Origin: Bradyrhizobium vignae
GTDB lineage: Bacteria; Pseudomonadota; Alphaproteobacteria; Rhizobiales; Xanthobacteraceae
NCBI RefSeq assembly: GCF_004114425.1
Contig: NZ_RDQF01000036.1
Span: 1 to 64,000, forward strand
Direction: 5' to 3'
Length of the DNA stretch: 64,000 nucleotides
Shown: positions 48,187 to 57,961 of the stretch, piece by piece
Layout: each line of letters starts with the position of its first letter
Numbering within the stretch: position 1 is the first letter of the stretch
Made by a program: the position numbers and the translations under genes
Notes under the pieces: generated by a model
What the model was told of the DNA's origin: nothing
What the model saw: only the letters and a program-made list of their open reading frames with translations
Database searches by the model: none

Positions 48187-50439
48187 ATGGGTATCTTCGA
48201 TGCAATGAACACCTCGGTGGGTGGCCTGCAGGCGCAGTCCTACGCGCTGCAGAACATTTCCGGCAACATCGCGAACTCATCCACCACCGGTTACAAGGGC
48301 ATCGGCACCAGCTTCGTCGATCTCATTCCGGACGCCGCGGTGCCGAGCAAGCAGGTCGCGGGCGGCGTGACGGCCAACGCCAAGGCGACCATCACCACGC
48401 AAGGCACGATCTCCTCGTCCACCGTCGCCACCAACATGGCGATCACCGGCGACGGCTTCTTCTCGATCCAGAAAGCGACCAGCATCGTCGACAACCAGCC
48501 GGTGTTCAACGGCGTCACCTACTACACCCGGCGCGGCGACTTCCAGCTCAATGCCAACGGCAACCTGGTCAACGGCGCCGGCTATTACTTGATGGGCGTC
48601 ACGGTGGACCCGAAGACCGGCAATCCGACCGGCAGCGTGGCGAACGTCCTGCAATTCCAGAACAACTTCATTCCGGCGCAGGCGACCACCTCGATCCAGT
48701 ACGCGGCGAACCTGCCGACCCAGCCGAACACCGTGGCGAAAACGACCGCGTCGAGCGGCACGCTGCTGGCGGCCGGCGGACTGAACCCTTCCGATTTCGC
48801 GGCCAACCCGCTGCCGGTCGGCACGCCGCCGGCGCCCTATGCCAACGCAACGGTGTCAGGCGCGGCTGCAACCGGCAACGTCCGCTCGGCTTACTCTTCG
48901 ACGACGGGCACGGGCACGGTTGCACTCCAGAACAATTCGTCGGCGGTGGCCTCGACAACCACCTCGCTTGACAATACCGCCGGCACCCATCTTGCCTCCA
49001 GCATTCTGACCGCATTGAGCGGTCAGACGCTCACCATCAACGGCAACACCATCACGTTCAACGGCGGCACCACGGTGACGACCGTCGGCAACAACACTAC
49101 GATCGGTCTCGGCGCAGGCACCACGGCCACGGTGGCCAACATCCTGAACGCGATCCAGACTGCCGGCGGCGCCGGCGTCACCGCTTCGCTCTCGGTTAGT
49201 GGCAATATCCAGATCTCGACCGGCACCGGCACCGACGTGGCGATCGGCAGCGGCACGGCGGCCACGGCTCTCGGCATCAGCAGCGTGACGCGCGGCGGCA
49301 ATGTGCTGTCCTCGCCCGCGATTTCGGGCGCGACGGTGCTGAGTGGCACTGCGACAGCCGGCGGCGCCCAGGTGCTCACATCCGGCTTCTCCGCCGGCGA
49401 TACCATCATCGTCAATGGTCAGACGCTGACCTTCATGAGCTCGGGCGCTTCGGGCCCGAACCAGATCAACGTCACCGACAACATCACGACCCTGCTCGGT
49501 AAGATCGACGCGCTCTCCGGCGCCTCGGGGTCGTCGGTCAGCAGCGGCGGCGTGATCACGCTCAACACCGGCACCGTCTCGAACCTGACGGTGTCCAGCT
49601 CCAACAGCGCTGCCTTCTCGGCGCTCGGCTTCACCTCGACGATCACCAAGAATCGCGACGGTGGCGGCACGGCCGGCACCGGCGGCGTGATCGGCAACGA
49701 CATCGCCACCTTCACCAAGGAATCGATCAGCGGCGGCGCGGTGACGGCCTACAATGCCGCGGGCACGCCGGTGAACCTGCAATTGCGCTGGGCCAAGACC
49801 GACAGCGCCTCGCTGGGCGCGGGTCATTCCGATAGCTGGAACCTGTTCTACCAGACCGACCCGAACGCGACCGGCACGACCGTCGGCTGGGTCAACACCG
49901 GTCAGACCTTCACCTTCGCGGCCGACGGCTCGCTGACCTCGCCGAGCGGCTCGGGCATCACCATCAACAATGTCACCGTCAGCGGCCAGTCGCTCGGCTC
50001 GGTCGCCTTCAACATCTCCTCGGGCGGGCTGACGCAATACGCCAGCACCAGCGGCGCGGTGACCATCAATACCATCACCCAGAACGGCTACGCCGCCGGT
50101 CAGCTCCGCTCGGTCGCCGTCAACAACAACGGCCTTGTGGTCGGCACCTTCTCCAACGGCCAGAACCTCGATCTCGCGCAGGTGCAGCTATCGCACTTCA
50201 ACGGCACCAACTACCTGAAGGCCCTCGACGGCGGCGCTTACGCTGCGACCGAACAGTCGGGACCTGCCATCGACGGCGCCTCGGGCACCATCAGCGGCTC
50301 GTCGCTGGAAGGCTCCAACACCGATATCGCCGACGAGTTCACCAAGCTGATCGTGACCCAGCAGGCCTATTCGGCCAACACCAAGGTGATCACGACCGCG
50401 AATTCGATGGTGCAGGACCTCTTGAACGTGTTGCGCTGA
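48187..50439 (+). CDS. flgE: Flagellar hook protein FlgE
   Basis: A 750-residue axial protein. The N-terminal flagellar rod/hook motif is MGIFDAMNTSVGGLQAQSYA followed by NISGNIANSSTTGYK, and the C-terminal D0 helix is SNTDIADEFTKLIVTQQAYS. The core of a FlgE is ~400 residues; here the middle is enlarged by two beta-rich inserted modules, residues ~279-365 (LTINGNTITF) and ~378-490 (GDTIIVNGQTLTF). The second is strongly similar to one in FlgL. It is exported by the flagellar type III apparatus. The ATG is preceded by GGAGACAAAG. Confidence 0.95.
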   Translation: MGIFDAMNTSVGGLQAQSYALQNISGNIANSSTTGYKGIGTSFVDLIPDAAVPSKQVAGGVTANAKATITTQGTISSSTVATNMAITGDGFFSIQKATSIVDNQPVFNGVTYYTRRGDFQLNANGNLVNGAGYYLMGVTVDPKTGNPTGSVANVLQFQNNFIPAQATTSIQYAANLPTQPNTVAKTTASSGTLLAAGGLNPSDFAANPLPVGTPPAPYANATVSGAAATGNVRSAYSSTTGTGTVALQNNSSAVASTTTSLDNTAGTHLASSILTALSGQTLTINGNTITFNGGTTVTTVGNNTTIGLGAGTTATVANILNAIQTAGGAGVTASLSVSGNIQISTGTGTDVAIGSGTAATALGISSVTRGGNVLSSPAISGATVLSGTATAGGAQVLTSGFSAGDTIIVNGQTLTFMSSGASGPNQINVTDNITTLLGKIDALSGASGSSVSSGGVITLNTGTVSNLTVSSSNSAAFSALGFTSTITKNRDGGGTAGTGGVIGNDIATFTKESISGGAVTAYNAAGTPVNLQLRWAKTDSASLGAGHSDSWNLFYQTDPNATGTTVGWVNTGQTFTFAADGSLTSPSGSGITINNVTVSGQSLGSVAFNISSGGLTQYASTSGAVTINTITQNGYAAGQLRSVAVNNNGLVVGTFSNGQNLDLAQVQLSHFNGTNYLKALDGGAYAATEQSGPAIDGASGTISGSSLEGSNTDIADEFTKLIVTQQAYSANTKVITTANSMVQDLLNVLR

Positions 50440-50474
50440 TCGGCGCGTGACGTAACCAAAGGCGGGTCAGTGAT

Positions 50475-52358
50475 ATGGGTTTGAGTTCAGCCCTTGCCAG
50501 TGCGATGAGCGGCCTGCGTGCCAACCAGGCCGCGCTCTCGATCGTCTCCTCGAACGTCGCGAACTCGCAGACGCCGGGTTATGTCGTCCAGACCCCGAAC
50601 CAGATCGAGGTCACCACCGGCGATTTCGGCTCGACGGCGATGACGACCGGCGTCAGCCGCGAGCTCGACAGCTATGTGCTGAACCAGCTGCGGACCGAAA
50701 CCGGCGGCAGCGGTTACGCCGACCAGATGGCCAACATCCTGAAGCAGCTTCAGAATGTCTACGGCACACCCGGCAACGACGGCACGCTCGAAAGCGCGCT
50801 GAACAAATTCACCACGGCGCTCCAGGCGTTGTCGACCAGCTCGGGCGCTTCGTCAGCGCAGACCGTCGCGCTCGGCGCGGCGCAGGCGCTGGCGCAGCAG
50901 CTCAACGTCACGACCAAGGGCATCCAGTCGCTGCGCTCCAATGTCGAGCAGGATCTTTCCACTTCGGCGCAGGCTGCCAACGCGGCGATGAAGCAGATCG
51001 CCGACATCAACACCAAGCTCCAGGGCCTGTCGGCCAACGACCCCTCGGCCGCGACGCTGATGGATCAACGTGACCAGGCCATCAACGCCTTGTCGAAATA
51101 TGTCGACGTCCGCGTCACCACCGATAACTCGAACCAGGCCAACATCTACACCACGACCGGCATTCAGCTGGTCGGCGCCGGGCTCGCCTCGGAATTCTCC
51201 TTCGCCTCCGCGGGCGCATTGTCGGCGACCTCGCTCTACAACATCGATCCGGCCAAGTCCGGCGTCGGCGCGTTCAACATCAAGCTGCCGAACGGCTCGC
51301 AGGTCGACGTCGTCGCCAACAACGTGGTGTCCTCCGGCCAGATCGCCGCCGACCTGAAGCTGCGCGACCAGACGCTGGTGCAGGCGCAGAACCAGGTCGA
51401 CCAGCTCGCCGCGACGATGGCGAGCGCGCTGTCCGACAAGACCGCGGCCGGCAGCACGGTCTCGGGTCCGCCGGCTGGATTCGATCTCGATCTTGCCGGC
51501 GCGCAGCCGGGCAATACGGTCAACATCACCTACACCGACACCGCGACCAACACCCAGCGCCGGATCACGCTCGTCAACGTGACCGACCCGGCCGCGCTGC
51601 CGCTCCAGAACGCGACGAACGCCAACCCGATGCGGATCGGCGTCAACTTCTCCGGCGGCATGGGAGCGATCGCCGCTGCGCTCAACACCGCCTTGTCAGG
51701 CGCGCATCTGTCGTTCTCCGCCGCGCCATCGCCGGCGACCGCCACGACGCTGCGGGTGACCGACGACAACACCGGCCTTGCCAAGGTCAATTCGGCCTCG
51801 ACCACCAAGACGATCTCGTCGCTGACCTCGGGCAATCCGCAGCTGCCGCTGTTCACCGATGGCGGCCAGGCGCTCTACACCGGCGCGATCACGGCATCGG
51901 GTTCGCAGATGACAGGCCTTGCCGGGCGCATCGCCGTGAACACCCAGCTGGTTTCCGATCCGACCCGGCTGTCGGTCTATAACACCTCGCCGGTGACGCC
52001 CGCGGGCGACACCACGCGTTCGGACTATCTCTATTCGCAGCTCACCAGTGCGGTGTTCTCTTATTCGCCGCAGAGCGGCCTCGGCTCGGCGAGCCAGCCT
52101 TTCACCGGCAGCGTCTCGAACTTCCTCCAGCAGTTCCTGAGCGTCCAGGCCAATGCCGCGACCCAGGCGACGCAGCTCCAGCAGGGCCAGAGCGTCGTGG
52201 TCTCGACGCTCCAGGCCAAGTTCGACTCGACCTCCAAAGTCAATCTGGACTCGGAGATGTCGAACCTGATCCAGCTTCAGAATGCCTATGCCGCCAACGC
52301 CCACGTCATGTCGGTGGTGCAGAGCATGATGAACACGTTGCTCCAGGCTCAAATGTAA
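50475..52358 (+). CDS. flgK: Flagellar hook-associated protein 1, FlgK
   Basis: A 627-residue hook-filament junction protein. The N-terminus is ALASAMSGLRANQAALSIVS with SNVANSQTPGYV, followed by coiled-coil QLAATMASALSD. The C-terminus is SNLIQLQNAYAANAHVMSVV, the FlgK D0 helix. It lies 35 bases after flgE and 21 before flgL, so all three are in one operon. Confidence 0.94.
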   Translation: MGLSSALASAMSGLRANQAALSIVSSNVANSQTPGYVVQTPNQIEVTTGDFGSTAMTTGVSRELDSYVLNQLRTETGGSGYADQMANILKQLQNVYGTPGNDGTLESALNKFTTALQALSTSSGASSAQTVALGAAQALAQQLNVTTKGIQSLRSNVEQDLSTSAQAANAAMKQIADINTKLQGLSANDPSAATLMDQRDQAINALSKYVDVRVTTDNSNQANIYTTTGIQLVGAGLASEFSFASAGALSATSLYNIDPAKSGVGAFNIKLPNGSQVDVVANNVVSSGQIAADLKLRDQTLVQAQNQVDQLAATMASALSDKTAAGSTVSGPPAGFDLDLAGAQPGNTVNITYTDTATNTQRRITLVNVTDPAALPLQNATNANPMRIGVNFSGGMGAIAAALNTALSGAHLSFSAAPSPATATTLRVTDDNTGLAKVNSASTTKTISSLTSGNPQLPLFTDGGQALYTGAITASGSQMTGLAGRIAVNTQLVSDPTRLSVYNTSPVTPAGDTTRSDYLYSQLTSAVFSYSPQSGLGSASQPFTGSVSNFLQQFLSVQANAATQATQLQQGQSVVVSTLQAKFDSTSKVNLDSEMSNLIQLQNAYAANAHVMSVVQSMMNTLLQAQM

Positions 52359-52379
52359 CAAGTAACAGGGCTCTGAAAG

Positions 52380-54263
52380 ATGTCGATCAGCAGCATCAAC
52401 TACTCCTCGTCGGTTCTCGGCGCGCAGATCCGCAACATCAATCAGCAGCTCACCGACCTGTCGACGCAGCTTTCGACGGGCAAGCTGTCGCAGAACTATT
52501 CCGGCATGGGCACCAACGAGGGCTTTGCGATCGCCGGGCGCACGCAGCTCTCCAACATCGCCGCCTATACCGATACGATTACCAACGTCAACGTCAGCAT
52601 AAACCTCGCCAATACAGCGCTGCAGTCCTTGACGACGATCCGCACCAACACGCAGACCGGCTCGGCGAGCACGGCGCAGGACCTCAACGTCAACGGCCAG
52701 ACGGTCGCGCAGAACACGGCCGCGGCACAGTTCGGCTCGATGGTCGGCGTGCTGAACACGCAGTCCGGCAACCGCTATTTGTTCTCGGGAACGGCGGTCA
52801 GCACGCAGCCGGTCGCCGATGCCGGCGACATCATCAACGGCACCACGACGCAGGCCGGCTTCAAGACCGTGATGGCGGAGCGCCAGGCCGCCGACTTAGG
52901 GGCGAACGGCATGGGCCGGCTGGTGCAGACGCAACCGACGCCGAGCTCGGTGCAGGTGTCCGAGGACGTCGCGGGCTCGCCGTTCGGGCTCAAGATCAAG
53001 GCGGTGTCCTCGACGCTGACGGGCGCGACCGTGACAGGCCCGAGCGGCTCGCCGGTATCGTTCTCGGTCGATCTCAACGGCGTCAATCCGAACAACGGCG
53101 ACAAGCTGAGTGTCCAGTTCACGCTGCCGGACGGCACCACCGAGCAGATCGATCTGACCGCGTCCTCGGCGACGCCAACGCCGGTCGGCAGCTTCGCGAT
53201 CGATGCGAGCACCCCCGTCAATCCGAACAACACCGCGGCGAACCTCAACACCGCGCTGAACACCGCGATCCAGAAGCTCGCCAACACCTCGCTTGTGGCT
53301 GCGTCGGCCATGACCGCCGGCGACAATTTCTTCAACACCGCCAGCTCCGCGATCGGCACGCCTAAGACCAACCAGGCGGTCCCATCGGCACCGATCAGCG
53401 GTGCAACGGCGCTGTCCGGTACGAGCCCCTCGGACTCGATCTCGCCGGGCTTCGTCGCCGGCGACACCATCAACGTCAACGGCACCACGCTGACCTTCGT
53501 GGCCTCGGGCGCGACCGGCAACCAGCTCAACGTCACCGACAGCATCCAGACCCTGCTCGGCAGGATCGACCAGATCACCGGGACGTCGAAGCCCTCGACG
53601 GTCCATGGCGGCTCGATCACGATCAACACCGACGATGCGGCGAGTCTCAACATCACGACGTCGAACACCGGCGCGCTGAGTGCGCTCGGTTTCAGCTCGA
53701 CGCCCGTCACCGCCACGCAGCCGCCATTGCGCGTCGGCTCCTCGCCTGCGAGCTCGGCGACCACGCTGGTGAACGGCTCGGCGAACACCGTGAAATGGTA
53801 CCTCGGCAATGACGGGCCCGGCTCGCCGCGCTCGACAGCGATGGCGCGGGTCGACGATGCCGTCACGGTGCAGTATGGCGCCCAGGCGAACGAGGATGCG
53901 ATCCGCCGGCAATTGCAGGCGATCGCGGTGTTCGGGACGTTTTCGACGACGCCTGGTGGGCAGTATTCCGGCGGGCAGGTCTCGGCGTTGAGCCTGCGGG
54001 TGACGCAGGCGCTGACCCAGCAGCCCGGCCAGCAGCGCATCGAGGACATCCAGACCGACATCGCGATGGCCCAGAACACGATGAAGGACGCGACCACGCG
54101 CCAGACCCAGGCCAAGGCGCAGCTGCAGACCATCATCGACCAGGCGGAATCGGCTTCGCCCGACCAGGTGGCGAGCGAGATCCTGGCGCTTCAGAACGCG
54201 CTGCAGGCGTCCTACCAGGTGACCTCGAACCTCGCGCAGCTCTCGCTCGTCAAGTTCCTGTAA
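52380..54263 (+). CDS. flgL: Flagellar hook-associated protein 3, FlgL, enlarged
   Basis: A 627-residue protein, about twice the usual ~300. The flagellin-like N-terminal helices (NINQQLTDLSTQLSTGKLSQ) and C-terminal helices (LQNALQASYQVTSNLAQLSL) are intact. Inserted between them is a beta region, including at residues ~338-440 a module with GDTINVNGTTLTF that closely matches the FlgE module at ~378-490. It forms the second junction ring beneath the filament. A CtrA box starts 10 bases after the stop. Confidence 0.92.
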   Translation: MSISSINYSSSVLGAQIRNINQQLTDLSTQLSTGKLSQNYSGMGTNEGFAIAGRTQLSNIAAYTDTITNVNVSINLANTALQSLTTIRTNTQTGSASTAQDLNVNGQTVAQNTAAAQFGSMVGVLNTQSGNRYLFSGTAVSTQPVADAGDIINGTTTQAGFKTVMAERQAADLGANGMGRLVQTQPTPSSVQVSEDVAGSPFGLKIKAVSSTLTGATVTGPSGSPVSFSVDLNGVNPNNGDKLSVQFTLPDGTTEQIDLTASSATPTPVGSFAIDASTPVNPNNTAANLNTALNTAIQKLANTSLVAASAMTAGDNFFNTASSAIGTPKTNQAVPSAPISGATALSGTSPSDSISPGFVAGDTINVNGTTLTFVASGATGNQLNVTDSIQTLLGRIDQITGTSKPSTVHGGSITINTDDAASLNITTSNTGALSALGFSSTPVTATQPPLRVGSSPASSATTLVNGSANTVKWYLGNDGPGSPRSTAMARVDDAVTVQYGAQANEDAIRRQLQAIAVFGTFSTTPGGQYSGGQVSALSLRVTQALTQQPGQQRIEDIQTDIAMAQNTMKDATTRQTQAKAQLQTIIDQAESASPDQVASEILALQNALQASYQVTSNLAQLSLVKFL

Positions 54264-54272
54264 GGGGACACG

Positions 54273-54287
54273 TTAAGACGTCGTTAA
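54273..54287 (+). promoter_or_regulatory. CtrA-type box upstream of the modification cassette
   Basis: TTAA (54273-54276), seven bases, TTAA (54284-54287), followed by CC: an exact CtrA consensus match 48 bases before the next start codon. It suggests that the three downstream genes have their own cell-cycle-linked promoter in addition to any readthrough from flgEKL. Confidence 0.6.
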
Positions 54288-54335
54288 CCATGCCTGTTTA
54301 CCTCTTGGTGAGGATTGCAGGGGGCGGAGCGATCG

Positions 54336-55121
54336 ATGTCGGACAAGATGCAGCTGGTGGTGGCCACGCCTTGCTTCGGCGGGCAGGTGTCGAGCATCTA
54401 TGCGAGCTCGATCTTCGCGCTGCAGCGCGCCGTGCACGGCATGTCCAATCTCGAGCTCAAGGTACATTTGCGCGACGGCGATGCGCTGATCACGAGGGCG
54501 CGGGCCAACCTGGTCGCGATGTTCCTGGACGACCCCAAGGCAACGCATTTCCTGTTCATCGATGCCGACATCGGCTTCAAGCCGGAGCAGGTGTTCCGGC
54601 TGATCGAATGCGGCGCTGACGTCGTCGCCGGCTGCTATCCGATCAAGCGGGTCAACTGGGACAAGGCCGCGCGTGCAATACAGTCAGGTCGGGCCGACGT
54701 GCCCGCCGCCTCGCTCGACTACGTGCTCGAGATCGAGGATCCCGACCGCATCGTCGTGGTCAACGGCTTTACCCGCGTGCGTTATGCAGGCACGGGCTTC
54801 CTGATGATCCGGCGTCACGTGCTGGAGGCGATGTGCCGCCATCCCAACTACGCCGGCCTGCAATTCTTTCGCGAGCATTCGCATGACACGCTTGCCGCGA
54901 GCCAGAACCGGTTCGCGCTGTTCGAGTGCATGATCGATCCGGCGACCGGCACGTATCTCTCCGAGGATTTCGCCTTCTGCAAGCGCTGGACCGATATCGG
55001 CGGCGAGATCTGGGCCGACATTCAGAGCTCGCTCGATCACGTCGGGCCGTCGGTGTTCCGCGGCGACATCGCCTCGCAATTCGCGCCGGCGCCCGCGGCG
55101 GTGGCCGATGCCGCGGCGTGA
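54336..55121 (+). CDS. GT-A-like glycosyl/nucleotidyl transferase of the flagellar cluster
   Basis: A 261-residue soluble protein. It begins with a Rossmann-like strand (MQLVVATPCFGGQVSSIYAS) and has a DxD-type metal motif HFLFIDADIGF (D76, D78) typical of GT-A sugar transferases. FEC, EDFAFCKRW and a C-terminal Ala-rich tail follow. The EDFAFC segment fits the acceptor-site acidic motif of GT2-like enzymes. Its place between flgL and the flagellins suggests a role in flagellin or cell-surface glycosylation; this is inference. It begins 72 bases after flgL, behind a CtrA box. I cannot name a closer family. Confidence 0.7.
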   Translation: MSDKMQLVVATPCFGGQVSSIYASSIFALQRAVHGMSNLELKVHLRDGDALITRARANLVAMFLDDPKATHFLFIDADIGFKPEQVFRLIECGADVVAGCYPIKRVNWDKAARAIQSGRADVPAASLDYVLEIEDPDRIVVVNGFTRVRYAGTGFLMIRRHVLEAMCRHPNYAGLQFFREHSHDTLAASQNRFALFECMIDPATGTYLSEDFAFCKRWTDIGGEIWADIQSSLDHVGPSVFRGDIASQFAPAPAAVADAAA

Positions 55122-55174
55122 GCGGTCCGGGATGAGCGGCTGCTTCGCGGTGAGCTCCGCGTTCGAGGTGTGAG

Positions 55175-56428
55175 ATGCAGCATCCAGCTTCCGCGCCGAT
55201 CGGTCTGACCGCGGCGAACTATGCCGACCGGGTCGGCTTTGCGCGGCTGACGCGCCAGGCCTTCGAGGGCGTCGATCTGCATCCGTTGCGCAACCAGCTC
55301 GTGGCACGGATCGCGGCAGGGACGGCGCTCGCGGGCGAAGGGCTGGATCTGTCGTTGATCACCCAGCTTCTGGGCGACAAGGATCGGGGGCTTGCGATCC
55401 AGTCCGAGGTGCTGACCTTCCATCAATTGTTCCGGACGCCCAGCGCCGCTCCGAAGCCGGGCTTGCGCCTGCTCGCGCTGGCTGCCGACATCGACATGGG
55501 CGGCAACACACCGATCGATTTCCTGCTCGAAGGCTCCGACGTCGAGCTATTGACCCTTTATGTGGTCAAGGGCGTCGGCCTGCCGGAAACCTTGCCCGAG
55601 CACGACGTTGCCATCGTGGTCGCGTCCGATTCGGAGGAATGCCGCGAAGCGCTCGCGCTGATCGAAAAAGCCGCGCCGCACTGGCCGCGGCCGCTGCTCA
55701 ACCGCCCCGATCGGATCGGCAATCTCGATCGCGACAAGCTGTATCGGCTGCTGGCTGGTGTGCCGGGTCTGGACATTCCCGCGACCATCCACGCAACGCG
55801 CGCGCAATTGTCGGATCTTTCGCGAGGTCAGATCGCCTGCGAGGACATCGCAGGCGAACTGCACTTTCCGATCATCGCGCGGCCGCGCGGCTCGCACGCC
55901 GGCGTCGGCCTCGCAAAGCTCGATGATGCGGCGGCGCTCGCGGCCTATCTCGCCGGACGGACAGAGCAGGACTTCTTCGTCGCACGCTTCGTCGACTATG
56001 TGAGCCCCGACGGGCTCTATCGCAAGTATCGTCTCGCCATGGTCGACGGCAAGCCTTACGCCTGCCACATGGCGATCGCCGATCGCTGGGACATCTGGTA
56101 TCTCAACGCCTACATGGCGTTCAGCGAAGAGAAGCGCGCGGAGGAAGCCCTCTTCATGCGCGACTTCGACCACGCCTTCGCCTTGCGCCATGGAAACGCG
56201 CTCGAAGCGATGAGCCGGCGCGTCGGGCTCGACTATTTCATCGTCGATTGCGCCGAGAACGAAAAGCGCGAGTTGCTGGTGTTCGAGGCCGACAACACCG
56301 CCGTCGTGCACAACATGGATTCGCCCGTCGTGTTTCCTTACAAGCCGCCGCAGATGCGCAAGATCTTTGCCGCGTTCACGACGATGCTGTCGCGGCATGC
56401 AAATTCGGGCAAGGAGAGCGCAGCATGA
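55175..56428 (+). CDS. ATP-grasp ligase, RimK/glutathione-synthase-like
   Basis: A 417-residue protein. An N-terminal ~95-residue helical region and a pre-ATP-grasp domain (~96-180, LALAADIDMGGNTPIDFLL) precede the ATP-grasp fold. Seen are the glycine-rich loop FPIIARPRGSHAGVG (231-245), the hinge/adenine region FFVARFVDYVS, conserved RKYRLAMVDGKPYACHMAI, and the metal-binding FEADNTAVVHNM (370-381). Such enzymes join a carboxylate to an amine through an acyl phosphate. Its stop overlaps the decarboxylase ATG (ATGA, 56425-56428), so the two are tightly coupled. Substrate unknown. Confidence 0.78.
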   Translation: MQHPASAPIGLTAANYADRVGFARLTRQAFEGVDLHPLRNQLVARIAAGTALAGEGLDLSLITQLLGDKDRGLAIQSEVLTFHQLFRTPSAAPKPGLRLLALAADIDMGGNTPIDFLLEGSDVELLTLYVVKGVGLPETLPEHDVAIVVASDSEECREALALIEKAAPHWPRPLLNRPDRIGNLDRDKLYRLLAGVPGLDIPATIHATRAQLSDLSRGQIACEDIAGELHFPIIARPRGSHAGVGLAKLDDAAALAAYLAGRTEQDFFVARFVDYVSPDGLYRKYRLAMVDGKPYACHMAIADRWDIWYLNAYMAFSEEKRAEEALFMRDFDHAFALRHGNALEAMSRRVGLDYFIVDCAENEKRELLVFEADNTAVVHNMDSPVVFPYKPPQMRKIFAAFTTMLSRHANSGKESAA

Positions 56429-57924
56429 ACGAGATCATCCGGGGCACGCAAGGCTCCGTCACGAGCACCTCGCTCGATCCGCAGGATTGGAGCGAATTTC
56501 GCGCGCTGGCCCATCGCATGCTGGACGAGACCATCGACGGCATTGCCAACGTTCGATCGCGCCCCGTCTGGCGTCCGATCCCCGACGACGCTCGTGCGGC
56601 ATTCAAGGCCGACGTGCCGCGCGAGGCGAGCGAGCTCGCCGAGGTCTACCGCGAGTTCGCCGAGCATGTCGCGCCCTATGCGACCGGCAACGTCCATCCC
56701 GGCTTCATGGGCTGGGTGCATGGCGGCGGAACCGCGGTCGGCATGCTCGCGGAAATGCTTGCGGCAGGCCTCAACGCCAATCTCGGCGGGCGCGACCACA
56801 TGCCGATCGAGGTCGAGCGCCAGATCGTCGACTGGATGCGCCGCCTGTTTCTCTTTCCGGACAGCGCGAGCGGCATCTTCGTCACGGGCACGTCCATGGC
56901 CAATCTGATGGCGGTGCTGGTGGCGCGCACGGCTGCGCTCGGCACGCTGGCGCGGCAGCACGGCATCGGCAATGACGGTGCGCTGCTCACGGCCTACACG
57001 TCGCAGGCCGCGCATGGCTGCATATCGAGGGCGATGGACATTGCCGGGCTCGGGACCGATGCGCTGCGCAAGATCGCTGTCGATGCCGATCATCGCATCG
57101 ACGTTGCCGCGCTGCGTGCGCAGATCGCCGTTGATCGCGAGGTCGGCTTCAGGCCGTTCCTGGTGGTCGCGTCCGCTGGTACGGTCGATATCGGTGCGAT
57201 CGACGACCTCAGGGCAATTGCTGAGCTGTGCCGCGAGGAAGGAATCTGGTTTCACGTCGACGGCGCTTTCGGCGCGCTCGCGATCCTGTCCCCCGAGCTT
57301 GCGCATCTGCTCGGCGGCATCGAGCTCGCGGATTCCATCGCGCTCGATTTTCACAAATGGGGGCAGGTGCCTTACGACGCAGGCTTCCTGCTGGTCCGCG
57401 ACGGCGAGCAGCATCGGCAGGCCTTTGCGCAGCCGGCGGCCTATCTGCGCCGCGAGGCGAGGGGGCTTGCGGCGGGCGCGGTCTGGCCCTGCGATCTCGG
57501 CCCCGATCTGTCGCGCGGCTTTCGTGCACTGAAGACGTGGTTCACGCTGAAGACGTTCGGCACCGACAGGCTGGGAGCGGTGATCGCGCGAAGCTGTGCG
57601 CTGGCGAAATATCTGGAAGCGCGCATACTGGCCGAACCGCGGCTCGAATTGCTGGCGCCGGTAAACCTCAACATCGCCTGCTTCCGCTATCGTGCTGATG
57701 ACGCTGTCAATCGCGAGATCGTGGCCGATGTCCAGGAGTCCGGCATCGCGGCGCCGTCGGCCACGACGCTGGACGGCCGGTTCGCGATCCGAGCGGCGAT
57801 CGTCAATCACCGCACCGAGGAGAGAGATATTGACGCGCTGCTGGCTGCTGTGCTGGAGTTCGGGGCGCGGCGCAGCAGCGAGAGCGTGATCGAGGTCGAG
57901 GCGCCGCCGCTCGCCGCGTTGTGA
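56425..57924 (+). CDS. PLP-dependent amino acid decarboxylase, group II (AADC-like)
   Basis: A 499-residue enzyme. The PLP lysine is K311 in DFHKWGQVPYDAG, the stacking histidine H198 in SQAAHGCISRA and the PLP-nitrogen aspartate D279 in FHVDGAFG. The N-terminal substrate loop is GNVHPGFMGWVHGGG, and the length fits aromatic-L-amino-acid or glutamate/diaminobutyrate-type decarboxylases. It would turn an amino acid, or an aminoacyl product of the ligase, into an amine. It overlaps the ATP-grasp gene by four bases. A group II intron begins 38 bases after the stop. The substrate cannot be assigned. Confidence 0.85.
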   Translation: MNEIIRGTQGSVTSTSLDPQDWSEFRALAHRMLDETIDGIANVRSRPVWRPIPDDARAAFKADVPREASELAEVYREFAEHVAPYATGNVHPGFMGWVHGGGTAVGMLAEMLAAGLNANLGGRDHMPIEVERQIVDWMRRLFLFPDSASGIFVTGTSMANLMAVLVARTAALGTLARQHGIGNDGALLTAYTSQAAHGCISRAMDIAGLGTDALRKIAVDADHRIDVAALRAQIAVDREVGFRPFLVVASAGTVDIGAIDDLRAIAELCREEGIWFHVDGAFGALAILSPELAHLLGGIELADSIALDFHKWGQVPYDAGFLLVRDGEQHRQAFAQPAAYLRREARGLAAGAVWPCDLGPDLSRGFRALKTWFTLKTFGTDRLGAVIARSCALAKYLEARILAEPRLELLAPVNLNIACFRYRADDAVNREIVADVQESGIAAPSATTLDGRFAIRAAIVNHRTEERDIDALLAAVLEFGARRSSESVIEVEAPPLAAL

Positions 57925-57961
57925 TATCCGGGACCATCTGAAGCAAAAACGCCCCAGACTT

